Shown here: piece by piece, positions 21,561 through 34,727 of the stretch | Position numbering within the stretch: position 1 is the stretch's first letter | Layout of the letters: the number at the start of each line of letters is the position of its first letter | From: Dryas octopetala | Taxonomy: Eukaryota > Streptophyta > Magnoliopsida > Rosales > Rosaceae | DNA length: 64,000 bases | Direction: 5' to 3' | Assembly: GCA_963921425.1 (NCBI GenBank) | Contig: OY992839.1 | Span: 15,417,409-15,481,408 of the forward strand | Translations under genes and position numbers: made by a program | The notes under the pieces: model-generated | What the model was told of the DNA's origin: nothing | Seen by the model: only the letters and a program-made list of their open reading frames with translations | Database searches by the model: none

Positions 21561-24029
21561 TGGACATGCAATCCTAAACCCTAAACCCTCAACCCTAATA
21601 CTACTACAAATACCCCCCTTATATATCAGTGAATAAGTGATGTTTATTCATGTTTTATGGCGATGTCTAGGCAGACAATATCTAATATACCTACTTAAGA
21701 TATCGTTTTGACACTGATATCCATTTTGAGGTTAGACATCTTTTTTATTTTAATTCTAATATCTAATAGGCCATTTAGATATCAGTTCTCCAATTTTCTA
21801 GTGAATCAAAATTCTGAATATGATATTAAAGATAGGAAACACATCGTTAATTACTATGGAAATGATCTATATTCTTATTTAGACATCAGTTCTGTTATAT
21901 TTATCGATATGATAAACCCATTAAATGTATTTTTGTATGCTTTCTACATCATATTTAATGTGATTTTGGATATGTAGACTACCTTAGATATCGTTTTATG
22001 CACCCAGAACTGATCTACATGCTATGTTACATATTGAGTTTTTTCTATTAAAAGATGTTTGAATGTATCTAAAACATCTGTATTTAATCTATAACTGATA
22101 TAAAAGACAATGTTGGACATCAAGTTTTTTATATTTATTGATATGGTAATATTACTTAGATATTGGTTGTTTTTTATAAACTAATGTGCATGCTATTTTA
22201 TATATCTGTGTGTAAATAAACTGATATGAAATTTGTACGATAATATCACTGTCATTATCCAATTTGTACTACAATCCTGATATAAAAGAAATGACATTCA
22301 AGCCTGAAATTGGTGCAATCTCAATCCATTCCATTACCATTAATTCCAACATCCAATACAAGTATTTCAAGACCTTCCGAAAAAGGATTACACATTGCAC
22401 CAAAATATAGAGCATATATCTATAATTAATTACCCCATCCAATCCTAGTATCTAAATTAAGGTAGCCTCCCTTTACAAAAACCAATAATCAGCGCATGCA
22501 TTTGCACAAAAATAGGTGCATGATTCACCACTTCTAAAGGCTGCCTTCATTTACAAAATATTAATTGGCAGCACTTGTTACCTTCCTTCACAAAAAAATG
22601 CCAACACCTGTTATAATTCAGCTTCATTCACAAAAAAAACCTCAACTGTTATTTCAGACATGAAACAAACTCAGAAATTTGCAATTTAACAGTCAAACTC
22701 AAATAAACAACAAAAATAAAAATCTCCAACAGTCAACAGGAATACATGCCAAACAAGATGCAAATGGTTTTGGGACTTCTTATGATTCATCCTTATTCAA
22801 TTTCCCAACGAAAAGACATGCAAACATATCACAGCCACCATAACCCACTGGTTTTGTGAAAAAGGAAATTGTGAGTGATGCAACTAATAATACCAGATAA
22901 ACTTGTCACTAAGCTCTAAGCACTGAAAAACTAGGAAAACAATGGATGAAGGGATGAATCCAATGTAAGTTATTATATAGTAACAGGGTATGAACTTAAT
23001 AGTCTAATAAAAACAATCAATCATAACCTTGTTGATCATTTACTGAATTTGATCAACAACCATTTCAACAAGTTAGCTAAGCAGCAATGTATATGGTCTG
23101 ATATCACACTGCTCATCATTAAGTACTTCTAAATATGTACTTTGCAAGCTCAGCTACATAAAGTAACAAATGGACATATGTCGCTTACAAAATATAATTT
23201 ACTCCAAAAGAAAACAAAAAAAAAATTATGAAACACTACCTCATCAAAACCATGTCTAATATAGGCAAGCTCTATTTATTCTTCCATGAATCTCTCCAAC
23301 CCCATTTTTTTTTTTCTCTAATTTAATAGCTTCAATTAACACATGTAGATCTTCTGTTTTCCTACAACGCTATACTGTTCTTTTTCTCCTTTTTTTTTTT
23401 TTTTTTAAATGTATTTTCAATTTCTGTAATATATGGCAGGAAGTGTTAAAGGGAAAAGAAGATACTGAAGCTAATGAATAAAAGGAAAAATAAAAGTAGA
23501 TAAAGAAAGTGCAATCATCCAGTTTTGCTTGGCTGAAAAGGTTGGGAACTTGGAGATAATGTTTAATGCTCAGAGAATAAAAAGTCGATCAAAAGACAGG
23601 GATGAGTGAGTAAAGAACTAAAGACATTGCTATTTCTTGATTTTATTCTTTTAATTATAAGTTAACAGTCAAATGATAGTTGTTAACAAAGTTAAAGTAG
23701 CTATTAAGAAGAGGGACATGTGTCAAAAAATTAGCTTAGGGGACATGAAAAATGGAGACAGCAGATCTTTGCTCCACAAACATTATATCCACAAACCATT
23801 TAAACAAGCGGTACAGAAAAATAACTAATAAATTTCTATAACACTGAATTAACCACATTATTAATCAAGCTTATAATTTAAATATTGCTAGGTGACTATA
23901 ACTATTGCAGCTTAATTATATACTACAATATCAGTTGTTTGTGTAGTTTAACTATTGCTCTCAAACCACAAAGCTTTCAATGTTTTTTATGGATTGCATT
24001 CAAACTCAACAGAGTATCACCCAATCCTA

Positions 24030-24060
24030 CACTACAAGAAACATGCCAACAAACAAATTT
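24030..24060 (+). other. Isolated CACTA-like terminus inside CACTA-2
   Basis: CACTACAAGAAACATGCCAA has the form of a CACTA left end, followed by a short inverted repeat (AACAAATTTTCTCTAGCAAT then TTGTTG). No partner end (TTTCTTGTAGTG) was seen elsewhere, so this is a truncated or nested remnant. Confidence 0.45.
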
Positions 24061-26529
24061 TCTCTAGCAATTTGTTGTGGTAACTACTTAAATAAAGCAT
24101 GCATTAGGCATAAGGCATGGCATATGATTTGGAAAAATACCTAATCAATTTAGAATTCATGTTCCTGCAATCTTTCAATTCCTTTATGATACTATCCTGC
24201 ACTTGAAAATATGCACATTAAGAACTGATTGAGGTTTCTAAACGGTGATATGAAACTTTTCTTTTTATCGAAAATATATGGTGTAAATATAACTGACATA
24301 AATTAGGACTGTTGTAAATATAACCTGTGTTAATCAGTGGACAACTTTTGTAGGCATTGCAGTAATGACTCCTCATTCTGTTACATTTGGTTCATCAATA
24401 AAGAAAACTCATAAGCCAAAATTTCCAGATCCATAGACAGATATTAGAACAAAAAAGAACAAGACATGCTAAAAGGTGAAAGTAAAATTGGCTTATAAAT
24501 GACAGCAAAACTCATACACCACATACCCCTGCCAACTATATCTACTATAAGTCTATAACACATCATCCCTAGATAACCCCCTCCCCCACGAGATATTAAA
24601 TAAATATTGTAAAAGACATGAGAATCTTGGCTTCACCTAAATGACACAACCAGAAAAAAAAAATTACTTTGAGCCAAGTATGAAGTTTTCCTATTATTAG
24701 ATTAACCCTTACCAAAAAAAAATACTAAAAGATTATGACAAGATAGGAAGCTAATTTAATTCATGGCAAGCAGAAATCTTGACAACAACAGCTGGTAATA
24801 GCAATAAAAATACCGGTACTAATTTATAACCAACCAAAAGAAATCATACAATGCCATGAAGTCGATCAATATTTACCATTGAAAACAGAACTCTAAATCC
24901 AAGAAAATTAAATAGAAAGAAAAGGTGTAACAAACCTTTAATTTGTGGAGGATGACAATCATGACATCAATTCCTTACAGACTAGTGAACATGGAAATCT
25001 ACCTATTTAAAGTCACCACTATGCTCATCTGTGTGTGTAAAGAAAATGCATAAGGCCTTGACAGTAGAACCATAACTAAGAAAGAGAAGTCACTTGGGAA
25101 ATGATTAATATTGTTAATTATTGATAAGAATGCTTTAATTCTTACATGATCTTTGGTTGGTTCATTAAGAAACCTTTCATAATCTTCAAACTGTTATAAA
25201 GATTCATGTAATAAGAGAGGTCAACTAAGACCTATAGTAATTCGGGACAAAACAAATGACTGGATGGGAGATAAGCTAAATAACTCAATTAACGACTAAT
25301 ATAAACAATAATATATAATAAACTTAATAAGCGTTGAAATTAGATTCACCTTGAACCTATTTCTCATAAAGGCTTTATAATCATTAAAAAAAAAAAATGG
25401 ACCAAGTCAATTTTCAATTGATTGATTGAAAGTATAGTAGATATTGCTGCAGTTACTATGTCTTACATATGCTTCTACTTATTTCATGAAAGAAAATGAA
25501 TTTGTGGATTTGAGCTAATTATGAATTTAGAGTTTATATTGCAGTGTTAATAACTTTGGGAACTATTGAACACTAGATTTTAGTTGTAATTAATAATGGG
25601 TATGACCTAAAGGTCATAATCTCGTTCGAATTGTGATGAAAGCATAAAGGGCAGTCAAAATAAGTAAGATATCTCACGGAAGGCAACAAACATGGCACAA
25701 AGCATTCAAGCATTTAGTCATCTCAGATACATTGAATTGAGTACATGAAAGAAGAGTAATGTACACATCCCTAGCTATTATGTTCCAGTTATCTTCAATG
25801 GGACGACATTAACTTCCATGTCAACATACAACATAACCTGAAAAGTCACATAAAGCATCAAACTAAATACCAAGAGAACTTTTTAAAAAATAACAAAGGA
25901 TAGAGGAATATTGACACTCATACATACCACCCTTGTAAAAGCTGTCATTATATATATATATATATATTCATATAAATTAATCAACAACTTCATCCAAACT
26001 CAAGTCAAATAGGCTGTTGTTTGGTGGGCATTTATGGTACGTTCCATTTAAAAACTCCTATTTCCAATTTGAGCAGCTTCTGGAAACCAAATGTTTCCAA
26101 TTCCTCTAAAAGTGCCCTTTTCCCACAACATTAAGAAGTCATTTATGAAATTCCATTTTCAGATTGCAAAGCATCTTTAAAATACAAAAAGAAGCAAGCA
26201 ACTAACCACTTTCCATTTCCATTGGTTTGTAACTGCCAAAATTAATGTGGATTCTCAAAATTTTCAAACAAGAACTTAAAGTAACCAAAGAAACCAACTC
26301 TCCCACTCAAATTAACAACTCTTTCCCTTTTAACACATTTTATCGACAGAAAAACCTCTCCATCATCAATCATGATGAAGCTAATAAAAGTCGACCCATT
26401 AACAATATGCAATTCCACATCGATCAGACCCAATTAACACCAAAACAAGCAGAAAATAATCACAGATACCTACTTCACAATTTGACATTAACAATTGGAA
26501 ACATCAAATTAGATTAAAAAACAAACAGA

Positions 26530-27290
26530 AAGCAACTTAAAACTCCGAGTAAAAGCAAAACAAATGAGAAAAACGATCTGGGTATGTGCTAAAAGAATGA
26601 CCGAGCCACTCACCTTCAATTAAATACTCCCAGGTTGAGAAACGAATTTTCCCGAGAAAGTGAAGGAAACCCAAGAGATATCCAAGAAATCCAATCGAAC
26701 CCTGTTGAAAATAGACCCACCAATAAAACTTAAAAACCAAGGAGAAAGAGAGAGAAACTGAAAACCAAGAAAACTATTTTCCAAAGAACGTGGGGAAGCC
26801 CTAAATTCATAGAAAACCCCTAATCTCGAGAAGCAAACGAACCTAAGAAAATCCCTAATTTGAAGAAAACCCTAAACAACAGCAAGAGAAAGAGGACAGA
26901 GAAAGAGAAAACTCATAAGAGAAGAAGAGGACAGAGAGAAAGAGAGAACCCAGGAGAGATAGAGAGAAGAGGACATAGAGAAAGAGAGAACCCAGGAGAG
27001 ATGAGACTGAGCTTACGTTTAGACGCCGCAACCCAAGAGAAGAGGACAGAGAGAAAGAGAGAACCCAGGAGAGATGAGACTGAGCTTACCTTTAGACGCT
27101 GCAACCCAGGAGGATCAGATAGTTCGTGCTTGACCACCGACGCCAAGGTCAACCGGCGGCAACTTCGACTTCGACTTGGACTTCGACCACAAGGTCTGAG
27201 TGAGAACGAGAACCAGAACCAGAGAGGAGAGAATGGCAGTGAGTGTCTCTCAGTGAGGGTGAGAGAGAGCTCGTGTGATTCTGTGATTGT
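26530..27290 (-). other. Purine-rich, possible minus-strand transcript leader
   Basis: On the minus strand this reads as C/T-rich leader DNA with possible splice donors (AAG|GTAAGC at 27085, and AG|GTGAGTGG at about 26610). A direct repeat of about 70 bp (GAGAACCCAGGAGAGATGAG then ACTGAGCTTACSTTTAGACG) occurs at about 26980 and 27058. It looks like the first exon of a captured gene in CACTA-2, but no protein family is recognisable. Confidence 0.35.
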
Positions 27291-27415
27291 GTGATTGTGT
27301 GAGTGTGTGTTTCTGTTTGTGTTTGGATGTGTTGGAAAACATAGTCAAAATTTTTAAGTTGTCCAAAAATTTTGATTCCATTTGTTTTTTTAGCTCCAAC
27401 AAAGATGTCAGTTAA

Positions 27416-28398
27416 GGCCTTCCACTATGGTAAGACCTTTTTTTTTTTTTTTTTTTTTTTTATCAAAATTCATTTTGGTCACAAATAGTGCTGTAACTCA
27501 ATTCTCACTACAATGGTATTGTGACATAAAATGGGTTACAGTATTTTATATATATTTAAAATATGGCTAATATTAATTAAGTGATGTTTAATTTAAAATT
27601 TAAAATTTAAATTATAATAAAAATTATTCTATTGGTCTTATTTTAATGAGATATTTAAAATAAGATCAATATTGAATATATTTAGAATAAGAAAATTCTA
27701 CAGGTATGTCATCACTAGGGCTTCATCTTTAGCTACCTCCCAAGTATTTCCTCTAGGAGTCATGACAAAGAAAAAAAAAATTTGTACAAATTTGGTAAAC
27801 AAAGGTTGTAGTTTGTGATGAAAAACTATAAGTGTTATATAATATATATATATATAGACCCATTTGAGAATATAAATGTTGGAGGGTTTGGGGAATTTTT
27901 ATTAATTTTTTTGAAATTTTCTGGCAATTTTAAATGATCTATTAATTATTTGTTTTAACAAAAAAAGCTTGGGCGATCTGGACCGTTGATTATCAACGGT
28001 CCATTAATCTAGACCCTTTAATTTCAAACCGGCCACTTAAAATAAAATAAAAAGGACAAAAAATGGCAGCCTCAGATCACCAACGGTCATTTAATCTGGA
28101 CCGTTGGTGATCACCCATCACTGTCGCACGCGTCACACCAAAGCAAGTGGCTGACAACTGTTGCAAGCGGGGCCCACCAAATTTTCAGCTATAGCACACT
28201 CTCTCTCCTCACGTGGGTGGGCCACTTTTGCAATTGGGTCACAGCCATTTTGGCTCACATTGAGATCCAGATTTGGGTTACACTTTGGGTTACTCCCTCT
28301 TTTCGGTCACATTTTTTGGCCCATAGTGCTTGGGTGTGAGCCATTTGTGATCCAAAATGGGTTTTGGGTAACATTTTTAGGTGGCATAGTGGAAGGCC
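27416..28398. mobile_element. PIF/Harbinger MITE, deletion relative of the 12.9-kb element, TSD TAA
   Basis: A 983-bp element with 14-bp perfect inverted ends GGCCTTCCACTATG. TAA flanks both sides (27413-27415 and 28399-28401). The left interior (AAGTGATGTTTAATTTAAAA then GATATTTAAAATAAGATCAA and TATTGAATATATTTAG) matches 13060-13170 of the PIF element. The right interior, with GGACCGTT and CAACGGTCC motifs, resembles its 16330-16480 part. So it is a non-autonomous derivative with the coding middle removed. It is inserted in the right part of CACTA-2. Confidence 0.9.
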
Positions 28399-28599
28399 TA
28401 AGGATTTAGATATCAATTTTTAATGAAAATGAAAAAATTAAGATATCGTAAAAATTATGAAAAATTATTAGCTGATATCTTAATAAATTAAGATATTGTC
28501 GAAAAAATCATATGATATCTAAAATGTTTTAATATCAGTTTTTACAATTATTGATATTAAACAAGTGATGTTTATCAAGGTTTTTGTTGTAGTGTACCC

Positions 28600-28960
28600 T
28601 AATACCCTAAACCCTGAACCCTAAACCCTATACCCTATACCCTAAACCCTATACCCTATTACCATAAACCCTAAATCCTTTACCCTAAACCATAAACCCT
28701 AATACCCCATAAAAACATCCTATACCCTAATACCCTAATATCCCATACCATAATACCCTAAACCCTAGTGTGTTCTTTTAAAATTTGTAATCCTATAACT
28801 TACCCTATACCCTATACCCTAAGACTATAATTCATAGTTGCTAACTTGGTATATAACTATAGAAATTTTTAGGATATGGTAGATACTATACCCTATACCC
28901 TAAGGTCTAGGATATGATATATACTTATTATTAGGGTATAGGGTGTTCTTATGGGGTTTA
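28600..28960. repeat. Degenerate telomere-like repeat tract
   Basis: Many imperfect CCCTAAA and CCCTATA units, first as CCCTA on the plus strand and then, after 28890, as TAGGGTATAGGG. It continues the CCCTAA DNA left of CACTA-2 at 21575-21598. Such interstitial tracts recur at 5620-5760 and 44560-44700. The units are too degenerate for a true telomere. Confidence 0.8.
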
Positions 28961-29339
28961 GGTTTATTAAATAGATCAAATAAAGTAACATATTTAGGGT
29001 TTAGGAAACATATTTACTGATGACTTTAATGTTTTAATACCCTAAACATATTGTTAATGTTAATGTTTCATAAACCAAGCCATATTTGTTTATGTTAATG
29101 TTTTAATTAAACTAAACTATATTTGTTAATGTTTTAATAACCTAAAAATTACGGAAACTGTAAAAACTTAAAATGAAAAAGTCAAATGATGAACTAAATT
29201 TGTGAGTCATGATATACTGATTTGTTGGTTTGGGTACTGGTTTCAGGTTCTTGGTTGTTGTTTGATTCTTTATAGGTTGCTAGAAATTGGTTTTCTTAGT
29301 TTATGAATAACTGTGTAATCGATTTTTCGGATGGAGGGT

Positions 29340-29340
29340 A

Positions 29341-29389
<49 letters not shown>
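29340..29389. repeat. (GA)n microsatellite
   Basis: About 24 GA units with one GATA interruption, 110 bp upstream of the start codon of the plant-mobile-domain gene. GA tracts in such a position are common in plant 5' leaders. Confidence 0.95.
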
Positions 29390-29394
<5 letters not shown>

Positions 29395-29498
29395 TGAGAG
29401 AGCAGTTGTCATCCTTAAGAGATGTAGACAATTTTCTTTATGTGTAATGATATGTCCACTAAATTATGTTTGTTTCTTTGTTTGCTTGATAGTAAATT

Positions 29499-32434
29499 AT
29501 GCCACGAACAAAGCTTGCGTGTAAATGGATGGGTAAGGGGTCCGACAACACGAGCGGTTCTGGTATAGATCACCTCCAAGCTTCCACTTCAACTGTTGCA
29601 AACACAGAAGCCACGGGCCAAGGTCATATGGCAGGAGGAATGCCGTCATCAAGTGTCGGCGAGAACGTGGTTGTTCGACAAGCATCATCAATGACCACAG
29701 TCAAGGCTTGGAGTCGTGCTGACTGCCCAAGCTTTGGTGTCAAGGGCCACAAGCCGCAAAGTCGGAATCCTTACAGCAAGAAGCTCCACTTGGATACGGA
29801 TGTCCATCTCTCGTCCATGGTGATTTTCAGCTACCTTTAAAATTGATTTTTGTTAGTTTTTAGTGAGTTGTTAGTCATAATGCGGTTTATCTTAAATACT
29901 CCATTTGAACTTGCAGTGCGACATCAAATCTGTTTGTGGCTGTGGCGAACAATGGACCCTGAGATGTTGGTGGCAAGAGCTGAGCTCTAGCTGCAAGGAG
30001 AAGGTTAATGCAGCGAGCTTTGGGGGCATTGTCCAAATGGCAACTTCAAAAGGCCAGCGGGATAGAAGGTTGCTCGTTGCCCTGGCAACTCGGTGGTGGG
30101 ACACGACCCACACCTTTCATTTTGACACAGTTGGGGAGCTGACCATGACCCCCCTGGACTTTGCCGCAATCACCGGAATAAGGTTTAGTGGGCATCCGGT
30201 GAAGTATGAAGAGGACGCCCACAAAGATAAGAAGAGACTTACAAGGTTATTTGGTAAAGAGTTTGCTCGGGCTGCGGATAAGAAGATGGTTTGTGAGGAC
30301 ATGTATACCAAGTACGGGCTGTTCAAAACCGGTACCCCCGAGTTAGAAGATCGGATGGTCAGACTTTTCATCCTCCATCTACTCGGCGCCACCCTACTCA
30401 ACGACAAGAGCAAGTTTGTGTGGCTGTGGTATGTACCAAGTCTTGAGAAGGTTGAAGACATTGGTTTATACAATTGGGGTGCACCATCTCTTTCCTGCTT
30501 GTATCGGAACATGGACGCCATCTCAAGGAAGAAGAACAGGACCATGGGAGGCTTTTGGCGCGCATGGGAGGTAACGTAACTGTTAAATTCATTTTGAAAG
30601 TTTGCACCATGTTGGCTGTGTTTTTTTTATATACACTAACTCGCGCTATTTGTTACTGTTTGATAGATATGGGCGTGCGAATACTTGATGCCCGTGTCTT
30701 TACGTGATCCCAAGCCAAATGACCAATGGCCTCGAGGCTTGAGGTAGTTGGCTACACCAGGGGTGCGAGCCAACTCACATGACACAGCTAGATTGATTGA
30801 GTCCCTCGCAAACCTAACGGCAAATCAGGTACCCTCGAAACCACGTGTGATTAAACCATTTAAGGTGTATGAGTAGGAAGAATGGAAAAAATAACAAACT
30901 TGTTCAATTCCTTTCACTCGTTGTACGTTTTATGACTTTTGGTTTGTGTTTCAGTTTCTGTCCTCAATTTTATAACTGGTAATTAGAACAACATGTGAAC
31001 TTGGTTTGATTTCCCTTCTCTTCTCATTTTTAGGTTGAATGGCACCCTTGGGGAAGCAATGCCTCCGATCTACCAAGCTATGTCTCTGCCAGTATTCCAG
31101 CTACCAGGCTGCGAATACTTCTGGAAGAGCCTGCTGGGTTTGCCTGGTTCTTGGGCGAGAGAGTGAGTGTGCAAAGCTTGGGGACCCCGGAGCCATTTGT
31201 TCCCATCAGTCCTCCGCCCACCATGTTGGACGACGTGCGTTTGACGGTGGAGGAAAAACTAGAGGGATTGATAGGCAAGGATGCATTAGACTTCCTGCAT
31301 CCGGACAACCCTGACTACAACACGTTTCGGAGGGAGTACTTGGTGTACAAACATACCTCCCGGCCGTCTACGGACGAGGGGGATAGTGTGATGCCAAGTA
31401 CTCAACCTCGGGCAGACAAGAATGTCAGCAGTCAAATCCCGATGCCAAGTAGGTCCATCACAGTTCCAGGTGTGGGAGAAGAAGGAGACTGTGAGGAGCT
31501 TGTCATTCCTCGGGGCAAACACACTGCATGCCTTCCGCTTCCCAGTGACTGCAAAAGTGTAAGTGTGTTGTCTTTATGGTTAATGTATAGTGTACGATCA
31601 AGTATGCTTAGGGAAATGCTATATGGTGCATGTTGTATGTTCGAACAATTATGCTTTGTAAATATGGTCAACTAAGTAATGCAAACATTGCAGGTGAGTG
31701 CTGAAACGGTGGCGAAGCTTCTTGATATGCATGTGGGGGTAACATCCCTGCAGTTTGCTAAGTGCCATTCGTTGAGCAAGGCTTGCCGGGAACTTACGAC
31801 CGCTCGGAGGAAGATTGTCAAGCTGGAAACTTTCAAGGGTATATCTGACCGGCTTGTGCACACGTTACAGTCGCAGATAATGAGTATTGCATTTTTTGAT
31901 GAATTTTGGTTTCACTTTAAAGTTAAAATTGTTTTTGATATTTTTACTTATCATTCACTCATGCAGAGGGGACTAGAAGCCAAGGTGCAGGGTAGCAGAA
32001 CTAACATGGGGACTTCTAGGTTAGCATCGAATACCCAGGAAGATGACGATGATGAAAACGACGATGAAGCAGATTCGGGGGAGGAAGAGGAGCATGAGGA
32101 GAAGGCAGATGAAGATGATGCAGATGATGAAGAAGAGGAAGAGGCAAATGAAGAGGTGGAAGATGAGGATGGGGAGGGGCCAGATGATGACATGGCTGAG
32201 GATGAGGAAGCGGACGAGCCTGACAGTCCTAACAATGACCAAAGAGGGGAGGATGATCACGAGGAAGAGAGCGATGAAGAGGCAGTGGATGATGACCACG
32301 AAGACACGCAAAAACAATCACATCCCATTCCCACCTGCCCTGATGCATCGAATGTTTCGAAGAAGCGGAAGGAAAGAACTGTCCCCGACGTAAGACCAGC
32401 TGTAAGACGAAGCAATAGAATCAAGGGCAGGTGA
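29499..32434 (+). pseudogene. Plant mobile domain (PMD, aminotransferase-like) protein, one in-frame stop
   Basis: Reading exons 29499-29819, 29917-30570, 30667-30828, 31034-31558 and 31694-32434, all with GT-AG borders and a kept frame, gives about 800 codons with one stop, TAG 30745-30747. The PMD domain (PF10536) covers exons 2-3: LVALATRWWDTTHTFHFDTV, GELTMTPLDFAAITGI, LFILHLLGATLLNDKS and GGFWRAWE joining IWACEYLMP. The final exon encodes a helix, a stretch of about 90 mostly Asp/Glu residues and a basic, nuclear-signal-like tail (KKRKER, RRSNRIKGR). PMD proteins include the host factors MAIN and MAIL1, and many copies travel in MULEs and Ty3 elements. Without the TAG the gene would be intact. 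An alternative first exon is possible, since exon 1 has no recognised domain. Confidence 0.88.
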
Positions 32435-33527
32435 TGCTCCATTGCAAATTGGTTAGGTATGTCTTGTCTCTTATGTACATGTCTTTCAAATTGGTTTAAT
32501 TGGATTAATTGGATTGGTTTGTTGGTGGATTGGTTTGCTGCTCTCTTTGAAATTGGATTAATTGGTTTCTTGGTGGTACTCGAGAGTTATTGAAATGATG
32601 ATGTATGTGTGCGTTCATTTTGTTTATTTCTCATTATTTTTCAATACGGATTTGTATGAGTATGTGTTACATATGGTGATACATGAACATTTGGAGTATA
32701 TATGACTTATGTTAGTATATTGGTGGTACTGGATAAGATTGATTATGGACAATCTTAATATCTGGAACCACATTATGAAGATGCTACATAGAGTTTGGCA
32801 ACTCAAGTTGCCTGGTGTTAGAGAAGAGATTGATGCTTGACATATTGCTGTTGCATTCTGTTATTTTTTATGCTTGTAACTTTTCCTGAAACCAATGTGG
32901 AGTTGCTTATTTTTGCAGGAGTGTCCCAACGCATGGACCTGTTGCATCTATTGGAGGGAATCCTTTTGCATAGGATTATATTGGAGAGAAACGTTGTTGC
33001 TTTTCTAATTTCTTTTGTTTTCATTGAATTATGGTTCATGTGAATTGACGTCAATTGATTTGTGCTGTTGTCAATTATTGAGTCAAGTCTGAAACCTCTT
33101 TGATACTGTCTGGGGTGAGTTTAAGTTTGTAAGTGTACAGGTATAGTGAATGCTGAATACAAATGTGAGTACTGGCCTTCAGCAAGAAAGTAATTATAGT
33201 TGGGTCCCTTGTTTCCCAGTTTTTTGTTTTAAATGAGTGTTACTGTATCTACTGCTGTTTCTTGTATTTTAAATTAAATGATTGCAACAAGTCCATATCC
33301 ATTACAGGGCTAATTTTTTTTACCTGTGAAGAAAACTTTTGTGATAGACGAGGATGTTCCAATTTCAGTGATATGCAGTACCAATATTGACCTCTAATAT
33401 ATTGTCTCAGTTAATTTTCATAATAGCTAGTTGATATAGTAGATAGTGCAATGACTGAGGCTTCCAATGAAATTTACTTTTTCCCACCCTAGTTTGTTGA
33501 AATGGAAATCAAAATTCATTCCCCCCC

Positions 33528-33560
<33 letters not shown>

Positions 33561-33949
33561 AAATATTGAAATTGAAACCAAATTTGCTTCCCCTCCCAAA
33601 AATGAGGTATGAAACTAAACAACTACATTCTAGGAAGAAGTTATGCTGAAAAACATACTGTCATGGGCAGGGGCTTGCCTCCGTAATAATATGCCTAATA
33701 GGAACCCGAGTTGTGCACGAGGATGCAGTAGAGCTTTCATTCAATCCCATGCAGAGTAAATGTGTCCAAGAAAGAGGCAAATTGTTGAACAGATGCTGCC
33801 TCTGGCGCGTTTCCAGACTAGTCAAACTGTGTAATTTTGGATTGCATATCAAAACCTGATTGGCAAACAGGAGCTTGTATTGAGTACTCTGAGAATGCAA
33901 TTGTCCTTTCGTCTGTACACAGTTGCAGTGCGAATCGTTTTTTGGCCTA
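32435..33949. other. PMD downstream region with cluster-wide modules
   Basis: No gene. 33340-33650 matches 43715-43990 (AATATTGACCTCTAATATAT then TTGTCTCAGTTAATTTTCAT, ending in AAATTCATTCCCCSCCC blocks). 33660-33900 matches 48983-49210 (TGTCATGGGCAGGGGCTTGC then CTCCGTAATAATATG). A C homopolymer followed by an A homopolymer lies at about 33524-33562. Confidence 0.6.
33840..33930 (+). repeat. Dispersed ~90-bp module flanking hairpin arrays (reference copy)
   Basis: The core reads GATTGGCAAACAGGAGCTTG, then TATT.AGTAGTCTGAGAATGC and AATTGCCCTTTCGTCTGTAC with ACAGTTGCAGTGCG. Further copies in the same orientation lie at about 18573-18660, 34462-34560, 45055-45150, 46186-46280, 49168-49245, 52657-52745 and 56515-56610. 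Most sit immediately left or right of a TTACC hairpin array. The 18.6-kb copy is just upstream of the transposase. Confidence 0.9.
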
Positions 33950-33950
33950 G

Positions 33951-34430
33951 TGATGAAGTTACCATTTTCTTGAGGATTGGTTAAATAAAATGGTAACTTA
34001 CCAATTCTTGAGAAAAAGTTACCATTTCTTGAGGAACAACATCAAGAAAATGGTAACTTTGGTCAAGCTTGAGATTGTTTACCACTTTGTTGATTCAAGT
34101 TACCATTTTCTTGATCCTTCGATCAAGAAAGTGGTAACGTTTTTTGCCCCACTGATTTGGTTACCATTTTCTTGAGAATTGGTTCAAGAAAATGGTAACT
34201 TGGAGAAAGAAAATGGGAACTTACCATTACTTGAGAAACAGTTACCATTTCGTGAGGGAAAAAATCACGAAAATGGTAACTTTGGTCAATCTTGGGCTTG
34301 GTTATCACTTTCTTGATCCAAGTTACCATTTTCTTGAACCAATTCTAACGATCAAGAAAGTGATAACTTGGTTTGAGGCATGGATTTGGTTATCATTAGT
34401 CTCAAGAAAATGGTCACTTACAACATGGGT
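33951..34430. repeat. TTACC hairpin array 1
   Basis: About two units of a ~223-bp repeat made of TTACCATTTTCTTGA and its complement TCAAGAAAATGGTAA in alternating orientation. Left and right are copies of the ~90-bp module. The array lies between the convergent PMD and ULP genes, where their 3' ends meet. Confidence 0.92.
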
Positions 34431-34727
34431 AATTTTTTTAGTTGTTTTGCAAAATTTAATTTTGTGATTGCATTTCCATGCCGGATTGGTACACAGGAGC
34501 TTGTATTTAATAGCCTGATAATGCAATTGCGTCTTTGTCTGCAAACAGTTGCATACGTGGTATATGAAACACGTATAGAGATTTTAATTTTTTTCAACAT
34601 TAAAGATTGTGTTATATAAATGAAGGGAAGTTAAGAAATGGGTGCAGTGGCGAAAAAAGAAATTTCAGAAATTAGTGCTTCGATTATGCAAAATATTCTG
34701 AAAATAAAAAAGTATGGCATGTGCACT

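Larger units (their letters stand above)
21602..28594. mobile_element. CACTA element 2 (non-autonomous), TSD TAC
   Basis: The left end reads TACTACAA (one change from CACTACAA) and the right end is the complement, TTGTAGTG, at 28594. TAC flanks both sides (21599-21601 and 28595-28597). Both subterminal regions are full of AGATATC/GATATCA motifs (21640-22100 and 28405-28560), and the terminal GTGATGTTTAT is shared in inverted orientation. The element is inserted in telomere-like CCCTAA DNA, which resumes on both sides. No transposase gene was recognised in 7 kb. 22300-26500 is AT-rich with no credible gene. A PIF-type MITE is nested near the right end. Confidence 0.85.

Noticed and set aside
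26860-27294. 144-codon frame rich in Arg, Glu and Lys
   Set aside because: It translates GAGAAAGAG purine repeats. The minus strand looks like an untranslated leader instead.
28600-28960. Possible telomere
   Set aside because: CCCTAAA units are mixed with CCCTATA and CCCTAATA, switch orientation and lie between transposons. This is an interstitial degenerate tract.
31951-32317. Serine-rich and hydrophobic minus-strand frames opposite the PMD acidic exon
   Set aside because: They are shadows of the GA-rich acidic-tail codons on the plus strand.
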